Source: Sunxiuqinia sp965372405 (lineage in GTDB: Bacteria > Bacteroidota > Bacteroidia > Bacteroidales > Prolixibacteraceae). Taken from it: DNA of 64,000 bases. Position 1 is the stretch's first letter, and each line of letters begins with the position of its first letter. The DNA lies in contig CBDVCE010000020.1 of assembly GCA_965372405.1 (NCBI GenBank), positions 1-64,000 on the forward strand. The letters run 5' to 3'. This document shows, one piece after another, positions 1 through 8,640 of the stretch. Below the pieces are notes generated by a model. That model ran no database searches. It saw only the letters and a list, made by a program, of their open reading frames with translations, and was not told the DNA's origin. The position numbers and the translations under genes were made by a program.

Positions 1-17
1 AACTTTCCTCTATACCC

Positions 18-32
18 CGAGGCAGAGCCTCG
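18..32. repeat. Short GC-rich inverted repeat
   Basis: Arms CGAGGC (18-23) and GCCTCG (27-32) flank AGA. It is a GC-rich hairpin in AT-rich intergenic DNA, with no T-run on either side, so it is not an obvious terminator. It may be a fragment of a dispersed hairpin repeat. Its role is unknown. Confidence 0.35.
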
Positions 33-52
33 AGGAATTCTCTTGATTAAAA

Positions 53-76
53 AAGGCTACCTAATTTGGTAGCCTT
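53..76 (-). terminator. Intrinsic terminator after the DUF4097-like gene
   Basis: A 9-bp perfect stem (AAGGCTACC 53-61 with GGTAGCCTT 68-76) surrounds a 6-nt loop. On the minus strand the stem is followed by TTTT. It lies 29 bp past the stop of the leftward gene at 105 and is oriented to end the sigma/anti-sigma operon. Confidence 0.8.
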
Positions 77-104
77 AGCTTGAAAAAAGTTGTATTAAAA
101 CTTC

Positions 105-1142
105 TTAGTCCGTCAATTTTATACCACCATATCTGCTTTTTATTCTTACTGTAGCTGTAGCAGAAGAACTACCGACAGTCCCATCCATTTTTAAGTGGTG
201 TCCATCTTTTTCTCGATTTCCATTAAAGCTACCTTCAAGTACTTTCACATTGCAATAATCGCATTCTGCATCTAAAGTGTATGACAAATCACCAAGGCCA
301 ATATTAATTCCTCCGTAGCTGTTTGTTAGATCAATCAGTTCAAATTCTTCACCAACCTCTTCAATTCTAACTGATCCGTACTCTGTGTCAAGTATCAGAC
401 TTTTCTTAAGTTCTTCAATATTGTAATTGGTATACTTTGAGTTTGCTTTCAGCTCTCCTAATTCTTCAATTTTTACACCATCATATTTTGATTGAACTGC
501 AAGCGAAGACAATTCTTCTGCGTTGATTGTAGAGTATTTAGATTCGGCTTTTAGAATGCCAGCTTCTCCAATATATAATTTGGAATATTTTGTTTCGCAA
601 ACCATACTGTTGAATGATTCCAAATCTGCTTTGCTATATGCAAGCTTAAGCTGGATTGGTCTTCCTTCCGGGGCAATCATGTTCCCAGTGTGGATACTTC
701 CATAATGGATTTCAAAGCTACCATTAGCGTTTAAACTATTAATGTCAACATTTCCATATTTGTTAGTAATCGTTAAGTCCCTATCTGATGGAATATTGAC
801 CGTATAATCAATCGTGAAGTGTTGTTTTGTTTTGAAACTTTCTTTGATGGTTGTTTCTAAAATAAGTTTAGAGCCACTTTTTTGAATATCAACGTCAATC
901 TGATCAAATAGATATTTGGCTTTATTTTCAGTTGGGCTTTCAACTGTTATTAGTACATCAACTGTTATGGAATCTCCTCCAATATCATTAATCCTTACTT
1001 CTCCATATTTATTAGTAACCTGTAAAGATTGAATGGCTGCTTTGATAAATCCTTCATGGATATCCTTGGTGAATTCACCAGCTTGCACACCAACTGACGT
1101 GGCAATCAGTAGCAAGACTAAAAAATTAAATTTCAATTTCAT
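105..1142 (-). CDS. Secreted DUF4097/GIN-type beta-repeat protein
   Basis: 345 aa with an N-terminal signal peptide (hydrophobic residues about 5-20, cleavage near VQAGE). The body carries about nine spaced copies of a short motif, N/S-K-Y-G/S-x-V/I-x-I, at roughly 20-residue intervals (for example NKYGEVRINDI, SKYDGVKIEEL, TEYGSVRIEEV). This pattern is typical of the DUF4097 / putative adhesin GIN families, predicted to form a beta-solenoid outside the cytoplasm. It is the third gene of an operon with an ECF sigma factor and an anti-sigma-like protein, and its start overlaps the preceding gene by 17 bp. That arrangement suggests co-expression as part of an envelope-response module. No enzymatic motif is visible. 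Family and export are fairly sure; ligand and role are unknown. Confidence 0.75.
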   Translation of the reverse strand: MKLKFNFLVLLLIATSVGVQAGEFTKDIHEGFIKAAIQSLQVTNKYGEVRINDIGGDSITVDVLITVESPTENKAKYLFDQIDVDIQKSGSKLILETTIKESFKTKQHFTIDYTVNIPSDRDLTITNKYGNVDINSLNANGSFEIHYGSIHTGNMIAPEGRPIQLKLAYSKADLESFNSMVCETKYSKLYIGEAGILKAESKYSTINAEELSSLAVQSKYDGVKIEELGELKANSKYTNYNIEELKKSLILDTEYGSVRIEEVGEEFELIDLTNSYGGINIGLGDLSYTLDAECDYCNVKVLEGSFNGNREKDGHHLKMDGTVGSSSATATVRIKSRYGGIKLTD

Positions 1143-1680
1143 TTTTGGATATTTTTTGTTGTTTTACTTCTTGTAATTTGTCTATAATCAAAGTGATAAT
1201 GCTCAGTTTTGCCTGATAATACTCAAGCATTGAATTAATCACCCGTTCATCGTCAGGATTTGCCTGAAGTTCAGTTTGCAATTCTTCGTACATTTTATCG
1301 AATTCCTGAATTTCGGAATTCATCATTTCTTGTTCTTCTTCATTTATAAATCCTTCACCAACTAATTTATCCCACTCATGCATGTTGTTTTCAATGGATG
1401 AAGTGAAATAAAACTCAACTTCAGAATATTCAGGTGCAATTTGTGATAGACTTAGCGGTTTCGCTGTTTCAGTTCCGAAATGTATAAAGGCCTGATTGGT
1501 TGCTAAAACAATTAATAGAACTGATGCTGCAATTTGTAGATAAGTTTTCCATCCCCAATTTGTTTTCGGTGAATGCATTTTGTCGAGTTTTGCTTCAAAA
1601 CGATCAAAATGACCATCAATTGATTCTTCTTCAAATGCTTCTTTATTCTCTAGTATTGTTTTTTCTAATAAGTCTGTCAT
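1126..1680 (-). CDS. Membrane-anchored anti-sigma-factor-like protein
   Basis: 184 aa from the ATG at 1680. A TTG three codons upstream (1689) is in frame but less likely. The N-terminal cytoplasmic part (about 1-44) is acidic and contains a short HFDRFEAKL segment like those in Bacteroidota anti-sigma proteins. A single membrane helix follows at about 47-64 (AASVLLIVLA), then a charged, helical, probably coiled-coil periplasmic part. It lies 11 bp after the sigma gene and overlaps the DUF4097-like gene by 17 bp. Position and topology suggest that it sequesters the neighbouring ECF sigma factor at the membrane. The zinc-finger ZAS motif (HxxxCxxC) is absent, so this assignment rests on context. 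Confidence 0.65.
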   Translation of the reverse strand: MTDLLEKTILENKEAFEEESIDGHFDRFEAKLDKMHSPKTNWGWKTYLQIAASVLLIVLATNQAFIHFGTETAKPLSLSQIAPEYSEVEFYFTSSIENNMHEWDKLVGEGFINEEEQEMMNSEIQEFDKMYEELQTELQANPDDERVINSMLEYYQAKLSIITLIIDKLQEVKQQKISKNEIEI

Positions 1681-1691
1681 AATTTTCAATT

Positions 1692-2246
1692 TTAATTGAT
1701 TGAAAAAACTTCATCTTTCACCAAATAATCCCTTAGCTTCAGTTTTGCCCTCAATAATTGAGATCGGGACGATGAGTTGCTGATACTCAGTATTTCAGAA
1801 ATCTCGTCGTGGTCATAACCTTCAAACAAATAGAGGCTAAGAACAACCCGGTAGCCTTCCGGAAGTTGACCTATTGCTTTCTTAATTTTGGCTACGTCGA
1901 TTTCTTTGGTTTCCATCATTGGGCTTTCTTCATTAATTATCTTTTCATTGATTTCTTCGAAAACCACTTTCCTCTTTTTTAAATAATCCAATGAACGATT
2001 TACAACGATTTTTTTCAACCAGGCACCAAAACTTACTTCGCCTTTGTAGGTACCCATCTTTTTAAAAGCACTTAGAAAAGCCTCTTGCATCACATCTTCC
2101 GCGTCTTCCGTATTTCCTACTATTCGTACACTAGTGCTGAACATGGACTTGTAATACAACTTGTACAATTGAGACTGAGCCTCCCGCTCGCCGGCTTTGC
2201 AGCGGTTAATCACATCCTGATGAATATTTTTATAAACTGATTCCAA
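1692..2246 (-). CDS. ECF-type RNA polymerase sigma factor
   Basis: 184 aa. Region 2 runs from about residue 24 to 92, including the DAEDVMQEAFLSAFKK stretch. Region 4 follows at about 118-172, with the QLPEGYRVVLSLYLFEGYDHDEI helix-turn-helix (LPEGYRVV...DHDEI). It directs core RNA polymerase to a specific promoter set in response to envelope or nutrient signals. The start is a TTG at 2246: an in-frame stop lies two codons upstream, and the next methionine (about residue 34) would cut into region 2. It is first in a leftward operon with an anti-sigma-like protein and a secreted repeat protein. The target promoters cannot be read from the sequence. Confidence 0.9.
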   Translation of the reverse strand: MESVYKNIHQDVINRCKAGEREAQSQLYKLYYKSMFSTSVRIVGNTEDAEDVMQEAFLSAFKKMGTYKGEVSFGAWLKKIVVNRSLDYLKKRKVVFEEINEKIINEESPMMETKEIDVAKIKKAIGQLPEGYRVVLSLYLFEGYDHDEISEILSISNSSSRSQLLRAKLKLRDYLVKDEVFSIN

Positions 2247-2450
2247 TCGTTATTGCTTTTCTGTTTGAAAGACGAATGTCTGAATAAAGATGTTGCATCA
2301 AATTCAAGATTTCTTTGTAAGATACTTGTTTATAGTGAGACATATCAATTAAATATTACCCACTTTCAGCTGATTTTAAGCGTTTAATAGTATGAGGTTA
2401 TAACTGGTTTGTTTTTTCCGGTTACGTATTATTAGGCTAATATAAACAGA

Positions 2451-2478
2451 AAGCCCAAACGAATTAACATTTGGGCTT
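2451..2478 (-). terminator. Hairpin after the first triplicate gene
   Basis: AAGCCCAAA (2451-2459) pairs perfectly with TTTGGGCTT (2470-2478) across a 10-nt loop, 25 bp past the stop at 2503. The minus-strand T-tract after the stem is modest (CTGTTTATA). On the plus strand a T8 run follows, but no plus gene ends here. It probably ends the leftward transcript of the three paralogous genes. Confidence 0.6.
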
Positions 2479-2502
2479 AGTATGATTTTTTTTGAATTTG
2501 CT

Positions 2503-3204
2503 TCAAAGTGTGTTGTAATATGAAATAATCTTAATCAGATCAGTTTCTTTTTTTGTTTTCAGCTTATTGCTTTTAATGTATTTTTCAACAATCCCCTTTT
2601 TGTTATCCATTAAAGCAACAATTCCATTCGTATTCTTAATTGGAAAGATTTTATTTTCATTTCTTAAAATATAGAATTGAGCAGATTTTGCGGCAAACTT
2701 TGCCGGTTTAGCCTTTTGGTAAGCTTTCTCAGGTTCTCTTTCTAATAGAATGATTTCGTGTCTTTTTAGTAAAGATATATTTCCCTTGCAAATTAATTGA
2801 AAGTAGGCGGATGATTTATTTTTTCCATCATTAAATCTGCCATATAGGAATGTTTTGTCTGAAATATGAATCTCTTTATATTCGTCTGGTTTTGTCAGAA
2901 ATAGAACAGCACCAGTCTTATCGGTATATTCTATCCTGTCATCAAATGCATTATAGCGAAGTGGTACATTCTCGAATAAACTTCCATCTTTAGTGACAAT
3001 TGTTCCCTCTATGAATTTTTCATTTATATATGGAGAGCCTTTAATGTCACTATAAGTCTTTTCTTCTATTTTAATTGATAAATTATTAGAATAAATGTAG
3101 TTGTGAAAATCAGGACTTGTATCAGTTGAATCCACCTGAGCATCACTTGTTACCGAAATTAAAAACATAGCAATCAAACTGAAAAAAAATACAGAATTTT
3201 TCAT
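2503..3204 (-). CDS. Secreted protein of unknown function, paralog 1 of 3
   Basis: 233 aa with a signal peptide (hydrophobic residues about 5-20). I do not recognise a named family. It shares its whole architecture with the two genes upstream: a YSxIxGSPYxxxxFIEG motif around residues 52-66, a second block VPLRYNAxDDRxEY, a YKEIxIxDxxFxYGxF block, an SLLKR segment, an A-K-P-A-K-F motif, and a conserved C-terminus LKxKKxxDLIKIISYYN. The spacing of charged beta-rich blocks suggests a compact extracytoplasmic domain with a helical C-terminus. It is the last gene of the tandem trio, 41 bp from its neighbour. The trio is transcribed towards the ECF sigma operon, with a hairpin between them. Confidence 0.7.
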   Translation of the reverse strand: MKNSVFFFSLIAMFLISVTSDAQVDSTDTSPDFHNYIYSNNLSIKIEEKTYSDIKGSPYINEKFIEGTIVTKDGSLFENVPLRYNAFDDRIEYTDKTGAVLFLTKPDEYKEIHISDKTFLYGRFNDGKNKSSAYFQLICKGNISLLKRHEIILLEREPEKAYQKAKPAKFAAKSAQFYILRNENKIFPIKNTNGIVALMDNKKGIVEKYIKSNKLKTKKETDLIKIISYYNTL

Positions 3205-3245
3205 GTTATTAGTTGTTGGGTATAATTAATAATTGGGTTGCAGGC

Positions 3246-3950
3246 CTATGAAATCTCGTTGTAATACGAGATGATTTTAATTAAGTCGTTCTCTTTTTTG
3301 GCTTTTAACTTGTTTGCTTTAATGTATGCTGAAATTTCTTCTTTTTTATCTTTCAAAATTGAGATAATCGCCTTCCCATTTTTAATCTCATAAAGCTTTT
3401 TCCCATCTTTTAGAATAAAATACATGTCAGGTTTCGAAACGAATTTGGCTGGTTTCGGATCGCTAAAAGGTTTCGCAGGTTCAGCTTCACGAAGGCTTCT
3501 TTTTGTTTTCTTTAAAAGACTAACTTTTCCATCATTCATTAATTCATAATAGCTGGGAATCAAATCTTTCCCATTTGTAAAATCTCCATAAACAAAATGG
3601 GTGTCCTCAATTATAATTTCTTTGTAGTCTTCTGGTCTTGTGAAATAAAATGCGATACCACTTTTATGTTTATATTCCATCCTGTCATCATATGCATTGT
3701 AGCGAAGGGGAATTTTATCATATTTAACACCATCTTTTGTTATAATAGCACCTTCAATGAAATCTTTATGATAGTATGGTGATCCATCTATTTGGCTATA
3801 TGTTTTTTGTTTTTGTGTCGTGGATAATCCTTCTGAGTTTATATCATTATAAAATTCAAATATATCTCTGATGTAAAATTTTTGAGCTTTTACTTGAAAT
3901 GATGCAGATATTAAAAGGATAAGGACAAGTGTAAGAAGTGACTTTTTCAT
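3246..3950 (-). CDS. Secreted protein of unknown function, paralog 2 of 3
   Basis: 234 aa with a signal peptide (about 1-22, ending VKAQ). It is colinear with both neighbours over its full length: YSQIDGSPYYHKDFIEG, then IPLRYNAYDDRMEYKH, YKEIIIEDTHFVYGDF, SLLKKTKRSL, PAKFVSKP and the C-terminal LIKIISYYNEIS. The middle position and high similarity indicate tandem duplication. No catalytic motif is obvious. Conserved tyrosines and acidic residues around GSPY and NAYDDR may be structural. Function is unknown; a cell-surface or periplasmic location is inferred from the signal peptide only. Confidence 0.7.
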   Translation of the reverse strand: MKKSLLTLVLILLISASFQVKAQKFYIRDIFEFYNDINSEGLSTTQKQKTYSQIDGSPYYHKDFIEGAIITKDGVKYDKIPLRYNAYDDRMEYKHKSGIAFYFTRPEDYKEIIIEDTHFVYGDFTNGKDLIPSYYELMNDGKVSLLKKTKRSLREAEPAKPFSDPKPAKFVSKPDMYFILKDGKKLYEIKNGKAIISILKDKKEEISAYIKANKLKAKKENDLIKIISYYNEIS

Positions 3951-4015
3951 GTTTAATTTTTTGAATATGTAAGTGTTTCAGTTAATGGGTTCAATTTATA
4001 TTAAGGTTTTCAAAT

Positions 4016-4711
4016 TTATGAAATCTCGTTATAATATGAAATTATTTTAATCAAGTCTCCTATCTTTCTATGTTTTAGTTTATTCTTTTTGATAAATGAA
4101 TTTATTTTTTCATTGTTATCAAGAAGTATCAAAAGGTTTTTTTCTCCTTTTATCTCATAAATCTTATTTCCTTCTTTTAGAATAAAAAATTTAGCTGCCT
4201 TCCGTGCAAGTTTAGCTGATTCCGCATTTTTAAAAGCTTTAGCTGGTTGGGCTTCTAGCAGATATATGATTTCTTTTTTTAGAAGAGATATTTTACCTAC
4301 TTCTAAAGTCTCGTAATAACCTTTGACTTCATTTCTTTCGTTCATAAATTCACCGTAAATGTATTTTTGTTTTCCAATTATAATTTCTTTGAATTTATTG
4401 GGCGAATCGAGTTGAAGAAGAACGTTGTTTTTATGTTTAAAGACTATTTGATCATTGTAAATGTTGTATTTAAGAGGGATATTTTTGTAAACAGTACCGT
4501 CATTTTGAATAACTGTACCATTAATGAATTCTGTTTGAGCATAGGGTGAACCAATAACTTCATTCTTTTTATCTGATTCATTATTATTTAAATAAATATT
4601 TATTCCACCAACATTTTGATAAAAGTCATTTAGGTCCAACACCAATTGTGCTTTTAGTGTAGTTGGGATCAAAAAAAGAAATATAACAAATAGGAAAGTG
4701 TAATTTTTCAT
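4016..4711 (-). CDS. Secreted protein of unknown function, paralog 3 of 3
   Basis: 231 aa with a signal peptide (about 1-21, ending LKAQ). It is the first gene of the trio and the most diverged: GSPYAQTEFINGTVI, IPLKYNIYNDQIVFKH, FKEIIIGKQKYIYGEF, SLLKKEI, PAKAF and LIKIISYYNEIS all align with the other two. It is notably lysine/asparagine-rich and more AT-rich. The 65-bp gap to the next gene could allow an internal promoter, but no clear TAnnTTTG box is visible there. Function is unknown. Confidence 0.7.
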   Translation of the reverse strand: MKNYTFLFVIFLFLIPTTLKAQLVLDLNDFYQNVGGINIYLNNNESDKKNEVIGSPYAQTEFINGTVIQNDGTVYKNIPLKYNIYNDQIVFKHKNNVLLQLDSPNKFKEIIIGKQKYIYGEFMNERNEVKGYYETLEVGKISLLKKEIIYLLEAQPAKAFKNAESAKLARKAAKFFILKEGNKIYEIKGEKNLLILLDNNEKINSFIKKNKLKHRKIGDLIKIISYYNEIS

Positions 4712-4793
4712 GGCGTTGAAATTTGAAAGTTATTTTATATTGGGTTATTAAATATATGAACTTTTGAACTAAATATATTGTTTTTGTCCATTA

Positions 4794-5645
4794 ATGAAGC
4801 ATATTCATAAACATACAAAGCTTGGTTTCACGATTGTATTAAATGTTTCTATTACAATTGCACAAATAATTGGTGGTGTAATTTCAGGCAGTTTAGCCTT
4901 AATTTCTGATGCACTGCACAATTTGAGTGATAGCTTGGCTGTATTTTTAGCCTATTTGGCTGATCGATTAGCCTCGAAGAAAAAAACAACTCAGAGTACA
5001 TTCGGTTTTAAACGTGCTGAGATATTAGCCGCATTTATCAATGGTTTAGTTTTGGTGGGTGTTTCGGTTTATCTTGTTGTTGAGGCTATTCAGCGTTTCT
5101 CAGACCCACAAGAAATTGATTTTAGATGGATGCTAAGTCTTGGTTTTATTGGGTTTGTAGCCAATACAATTTCAGTTTTTGTTCTTCATGATGAAAAAGA
5201 CTCCAGTCTAAATATTAAAGCAGTATATCTGCACTTAATGGGAGATGCACTTACATCTTTTGCGGTAATCATAGGAGCTATGTGCATTTGGTTTTGGGAA
5301 TGGTATTGGATTGATCCGCTTGTTACGATATTGATCAGCGTATACTTGTTGTTTCATACTTATAGTATTCTTCGTGAATCCACTGCAATCTTGATGCAGT
5401 TTGCACCATTTGAAGTACAGCCTGATGATGTTGCTACAAGGCTTTCTGAATTGGAAGGTATTGAACGTGTTTATCACATTCACATATGGCGACTAACTGA
5501 CAAAACTGTTCACTTTGAGGCACATGTTGTCTTAAAGGATGATATAAAACTCTCTGAAACCAAAATGATCAACCAGAGACTTACTCAGGTTTTAAAAGAA
5601 GAATTTGACTTTCAGCATTTAACTTTTCAGTTTGAATATAAATAA
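4794..5645 (+). CDS. Cation diffusion facilitator (Zn/Co/Cd efflux)
   Basis: 283 aa. Six membrane segments and the CDF metal-site pattern are visible: the SDALHNLSD motif in helix 2 (about 38-46) and the HLMGDALTS motif in helix 5 (about 143-151) give the two HxxxD pairs that bind the metal. A histidine-rich N-terminus (KHIHKHTK) and the FGFKRAEIL loop are typical of the CzcD/ZitB branch. The C-terminal cytoplasmic domain (about 205-283) has the usual ferredoxin-like pattern with HIHIWRLTD. It exports divalent metal from the cytoplasm in exchange for protons. It stands alone between convergent and divergent neighbours. The metal preference (Zn most likely) is inferred. Confidence 0.9.
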   Translation: MKHIHKHTKLGFTIVLNVSITIAQIIGGVISGSLALISDALHNLSDSLAVFLAYLADRLASKKKTTQSTFGFKRAEILAAFINGLVLVGVSVYLVVEAIQRFSDPQEIDFRWMLSLGFIGFVANTISVFVLHDEKDSSLNIKAVYLHLMGDALTSFAVIIGAMCIWFWEWYWIDPLVTILISVYLLFHTYSILRESTAILMQFAPFEVQPDDVATRLSELEGIERVYHIHIWRLTDKTVHFEAHVVLKDDIKLSETKMINQRLTQVLKEEFDFQHLTFQFEYK

Positions 5646-5719
5646 GACAATTAGTAATTCTTGTGGGCCAAACATACCGAGTAGTGTTATTATTTCTGAT
5701 TTTTATTTAAGTAGTTAGT

Positions 5720-7762
5720 TTATTCTGGATATTCAATTCGGACATGATAAATATTCATCAGCTTTTCCAGCAATGTTTGTTTCAAAATTCGAATTTCATT
5801 AAGTGTTAAATTGGCATTGTCCAATTGGCCAGCTTCCAGTTTTTGAGCAACCATGTTTTCAATAAGCGATTTTAAACTGTCTTGCGTTTTGTCTTTTAAG
5901 GCTCTTGAAGCTGCTTCAATTCCGTCGGTGAGCATAACTACTGCTGTTTCTTTACTTTTTGGTTCAGGACCAGGATATGTAAAATCATTTGGATTGATAT
6001 TCGTGTCGGGGTTTTCATTCTTATAAAGTGTAAAGAAATATTTAGCTTGTGTAGTGCCATGATGACTACTAATGAAATCAATTAACATTTCCGGCAAGTT
6101 ATTTTTTCGGGCAAGTTTAACTCCATGAGTCACATGATCAATGATGATCTTTGCACTTTCTTTGTATCCTAAATCACTATGGGGATTCATGCCTGCTGAT
6201 TGGTTCTCAATGAAATAAGCAGGATCGTTGGTTTTGCCAATGTCATGATAAAGAGCACCTGCTCTTACTAAAAAAGGATTTCCACCAATTCGGATAATTA
6301 CTTCTTCTGCTAAGTTTGCAACCTGAAGTGAGTGCTGGAACGTACCAGGAGCATCTTGCGATAACTTTCTTAACAAAGGTTGATTTGTATCAGAAAGTTC
6401 AATTAGAGTAACATCAGAAACGAAGCCGAAAATCTTTTCAAAAATGTAGATAAGCGGGTAGGCTAGAAGTAGTAAAAGTGCATTGCCCCCAAACCATTGA
6501 AGTTCTTTCCATGGTATGGTGTCAATATTTCCTTCTTGCACCATTGATAATGAAAGAAACACGACAGCATAGCTTATGAATACCCAAAATGAAGTAAGAA
6601 TCAAATGCGATCTTCGGTGCAACTTATCAAGACTGAAAACAGCAATAGTTCCTGTAATCATATTTAGAAAGATAAATTCATAATTGTTCGGAGCAAAATA
6701 TCCAACTAATAGAGAAGTTACCAGAAGCGCAAAGATTGCAGTTCTGGAATCGAAGAATATTCGAAGTAAAATTGGAAGAATTGCAATTGGAACGATGTAT
6801 ATACTTATATTCTCTTGTTCATTCGCAAATCGGAAAAGAAAAACCATAAATACGATCATTAAGAATATAAAACTTAGCTTCCTTTTCTGAAAAAAGATAT
6901 CCTTTCGGTAATAGGCGAGGTAGAATCCAAGTATTAACATGCATGAGATAATTAATATTATTTTCCCAAGCATAACAAAATAGCTGTCAAAATTTTGCCC
7001 TCGTTTTGTTTTATAGGTCTTTTTTAATGATTCAAGTATTAGAAGCTTATCTTGAGTAATAATGTCTCCCTTGAAAATAATTCGTTCGCCAGCTTGTACC
7101 ATTCCTTTAGTAAATGATAGTGTGCTAAGCAGATTTTCCATTTCAAGTTCATTTAGTTCTTTGTCAAATGAAACATTGGCTTGTAGGTAGTTATTTAGGT
7201 TTATCGATTTGCTAAAGTTCTCATACTGATCGGCTAATAACAGTTTTGCGGAATCGCTCAAACTGGTGTATGCTGTTTTTAATGAGTAAAGCTGATTGGT
7301 TTTAACCCTCTCTGCCGTTTTGCCACGAACCAAAAAAACTTCATCTTTTCCTTCAAGTTGAGGTCGCGACTCAATTGATTGAGTAAGTAAACCTGAATGG
7401 TAAATGTTTTCGAGTAGAATCTTGATTTTAAATATATTATTTAAAGAATCAAATGCAGAAAGGTCAGTGTTAAGTTCAGAAATTAAATGTTGCTCAATTG
7501 TGCTGTCAGCAAGTAGATAAGGTGCAAATTTACTTGCAAGTGAATCTTTTTCAATTTCAACTTCTTTATCTGTTTTTAAGATCGCAAAATTGAATGGAGC
7601 CACCAGTGTTTCATGTCGCCAAGGGGCGTTTTTTTGAAACTCATATTTAAACCGAGTTTCACCCGGAATTGAAAGATATAGGAGTGCGATAGAGGCTAAA
7701 AATACAAATGCGATATAGAATAATTGGTAATATTTGGTCAGCTGCGTTAATAACTTTTTCAT
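5720..7762 (-). CDS. pgpH: PgpH-type 7TM-HD c-di-AMP phosphodiesterase
   Basis: 680 aa. After an N-terminal transmembrane helix (about 14-32) comes a long extracytoplasmic region (about 33-255, 7TMR-HDED type), then a bundle of about seven membrane helices (about 260-440) and a C-terminal cytoplasmic HD domain. The HD signature HDIGK is at 506-510, and the downstream SSHHGT motif at about 565-570 completes the metal site. This architecture defines the PgpH family, whose characterised members hydrolyse cyclic di-AMP to pApA. It is a single gene, divergent from an NlpC/P60 gene. Substrate is assigned by family; domain order is visible in the sequence. Confidence 0.85.
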   Translation of the reverse strand: MKKLLTQLTKYYQLFYIAFVFLASIALLYLSIPGETRFKYEFQKNAPWRHETLVAPFNFAILKTDKEVEIEKDSLASKFAPYLLADSTIEQHLISELNTDLSAFDSLNNIFKIKILLENIYHSGLLTQSIESRPQLEGKDEVFLVRGKTAERVKTNQLYSLKTAYTSLSDSAKLLLADQYENFSKSINLNNYLQANVSFDKELNELEMENLLSTLSFTKGMVQAGERIIFKGDIITQDKLLILESLKKTYKTKRGQNFDSYFVMLGKIILIISCMLILGFYLAYYRKDIFFQKRKLSFIFLMIVFMVFLFRFANEQENISIYIVPIAILPILLRIFFDSRTAIFALLVTSLLVGYFAPNNYEFIFLNMITGTIAVFSLDKLHRRSHLILTSFWVFISYAVVFLSLSMVQEGNIDTIPWKELQWFGGNALLLLLAYPLIYIFEKIFGFVSDVTLIELSDTNQPLLRKLSQDAPGTFQHSLQVANLAEEVIIRIGGNPFLVRAGALYHDIGKTNDPAYFIENQSAGMNPHSDLGYKESAKIIIDHVTHGVKLARKNNLPEMLIDFISSHHGTTQAKYFFTLYKNENPDTNINPNDFTYPGPEPKSKETAVVMLTDGIEAASRALKDKTQDSLKSLIENMVAQKLEAGQLDNANLTLNEIRILKQTLLEKLMNIYHVRIEYPE

Positions 7763-7814
7763 AAATACCTTTTTATAGAAGTCTTGAGTACTGGATATCT
7801 CGATCCGATGTTTT

Positions 7815-7822
7815 TATCTTTG
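7815..7822 (+). promoter_or_regulatory. -7 box of the NlpC/P60 gene
   Basis: TATCTTTG matches the Bacteroidota -7 consensus TAnnTTTG. It predicts a transcript start near 7828 and a 20-nt leader before the ATG at 7848. No convincing -33 element is seen. Confidence 0.5.
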
Positions 7823-7847
7823 AAAAATAAAATTAATAATTTCTTTG

Positions 7848-8636
7848 ATGAATTACGGAATTTCCGGTTTAAGTATTATTCCTGTTAGAAAAGAACCTTC
7901 AGAAAGAAGTGAAATGACTACACAGGTTCTTTTTGGTGAGCACTTCACGGTTCATGAGCAAATTGTTGGCTGGACACGTATTGAAATGGCTTACGATGGT
8001 TATGAAGGCTGGGTAGATCACAAGATGATAAGTCCTTTGTCCGAAAGGACTTACCAGAAGATTGAGCATGCTCAATCAGCAGTTTGTACGGATATGTTTA
8101 ATATCATACGAATGAATGAAGAGCAAACAACAATGATTGTTGCAGGGAGTACTTTGCCTTGCTGGAGACCTTATAAAAAAGAATTTTCCATCAATAAAGA
8201 AGTTTTTCCTATGACTGGGAAATTCATGTATAATCAGCCGGATAATGTGCGCAAGTTTATGATCCAGCAGTCCCTTTTGTATTTTAATGCTCCTTATTTA
8301 TGGGGTGGGCGTTCGCCATTTGGAATTGATTGCTCTGGTTTAACACAGGTTATTTACAAACAAGCTGGAATATTTTTGCCACGTGATGCAACAGAACAAG
8401 TTCATCAGGGAACGGTATTTTCATTTGTTGAAGAAGCTGAACCTGGTGATTTGGCGTTCTTTGATGATGAAGAAGGAAATATCATTCATGTTGGAATTAT
8501 TTGGGAAAAGGGAAAGATTATCCATGCATCTGGAAAAGTACGTATTGATAATGTAGACCAGTTTGGGATCTTTAATATTGACACTAAGCGATATACTCAC
8601 AAGATGAGGGTGATGAAACGAATCATTAATAACTAG
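7848..8636 (+). CDS. NlpC/P60 cysteine peptidase with SH3-like domain
   Basis: 262 aa from the ATG at 7848; a TTG directly upstream is in frame but unneeded. The N-terminal part (about 1-65) is SH3b-like, with the WTRIEMAYDGYEGWV pattern. The C-terminal NlpC/P60 domain (about 135-262) has the catalytic Cys162 in DCSGLTQ and His214 in IIHVGII. There is no signal peptide. Together with the SH3b-NlpC layout, this resembles cytoplasmic gamma-D-glutamyl-diaminopimelate peptidases (dipeptidyl-peptidase VI type) used to recycle peptidoglycan peptides. A NUDIX hydrolase follows 4 bp after the stop, probably co-transcribed. The cleaved bond is inferred from the family. Confidence 0.85.
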   Translation: MNYGISGLSIIPVRKEPSERSEMTTQVLFGEHFTVHEQIVGWTRIEMAYDGYEGWVDHKMISPLSERTYQKIEHAQSAVCTDMFNIIRMNEEQTTMIVAGSTLPCWRPYKKEFSINKEVFPMTGKFMYNQPDNVRKFMIQQSLLYFNAPYLWGGRSPFGIDCSGLTQVIYKQAGIFLPRDATEQVHQGTVFSFVEEAEPGDLAFFDDEEGNIIHVGIIWEKGKIIHASGKVRIDNVDQFGIFNIDTKRYTHKMRVMKRIINN

Positions 8637-8640
8637 TAAC

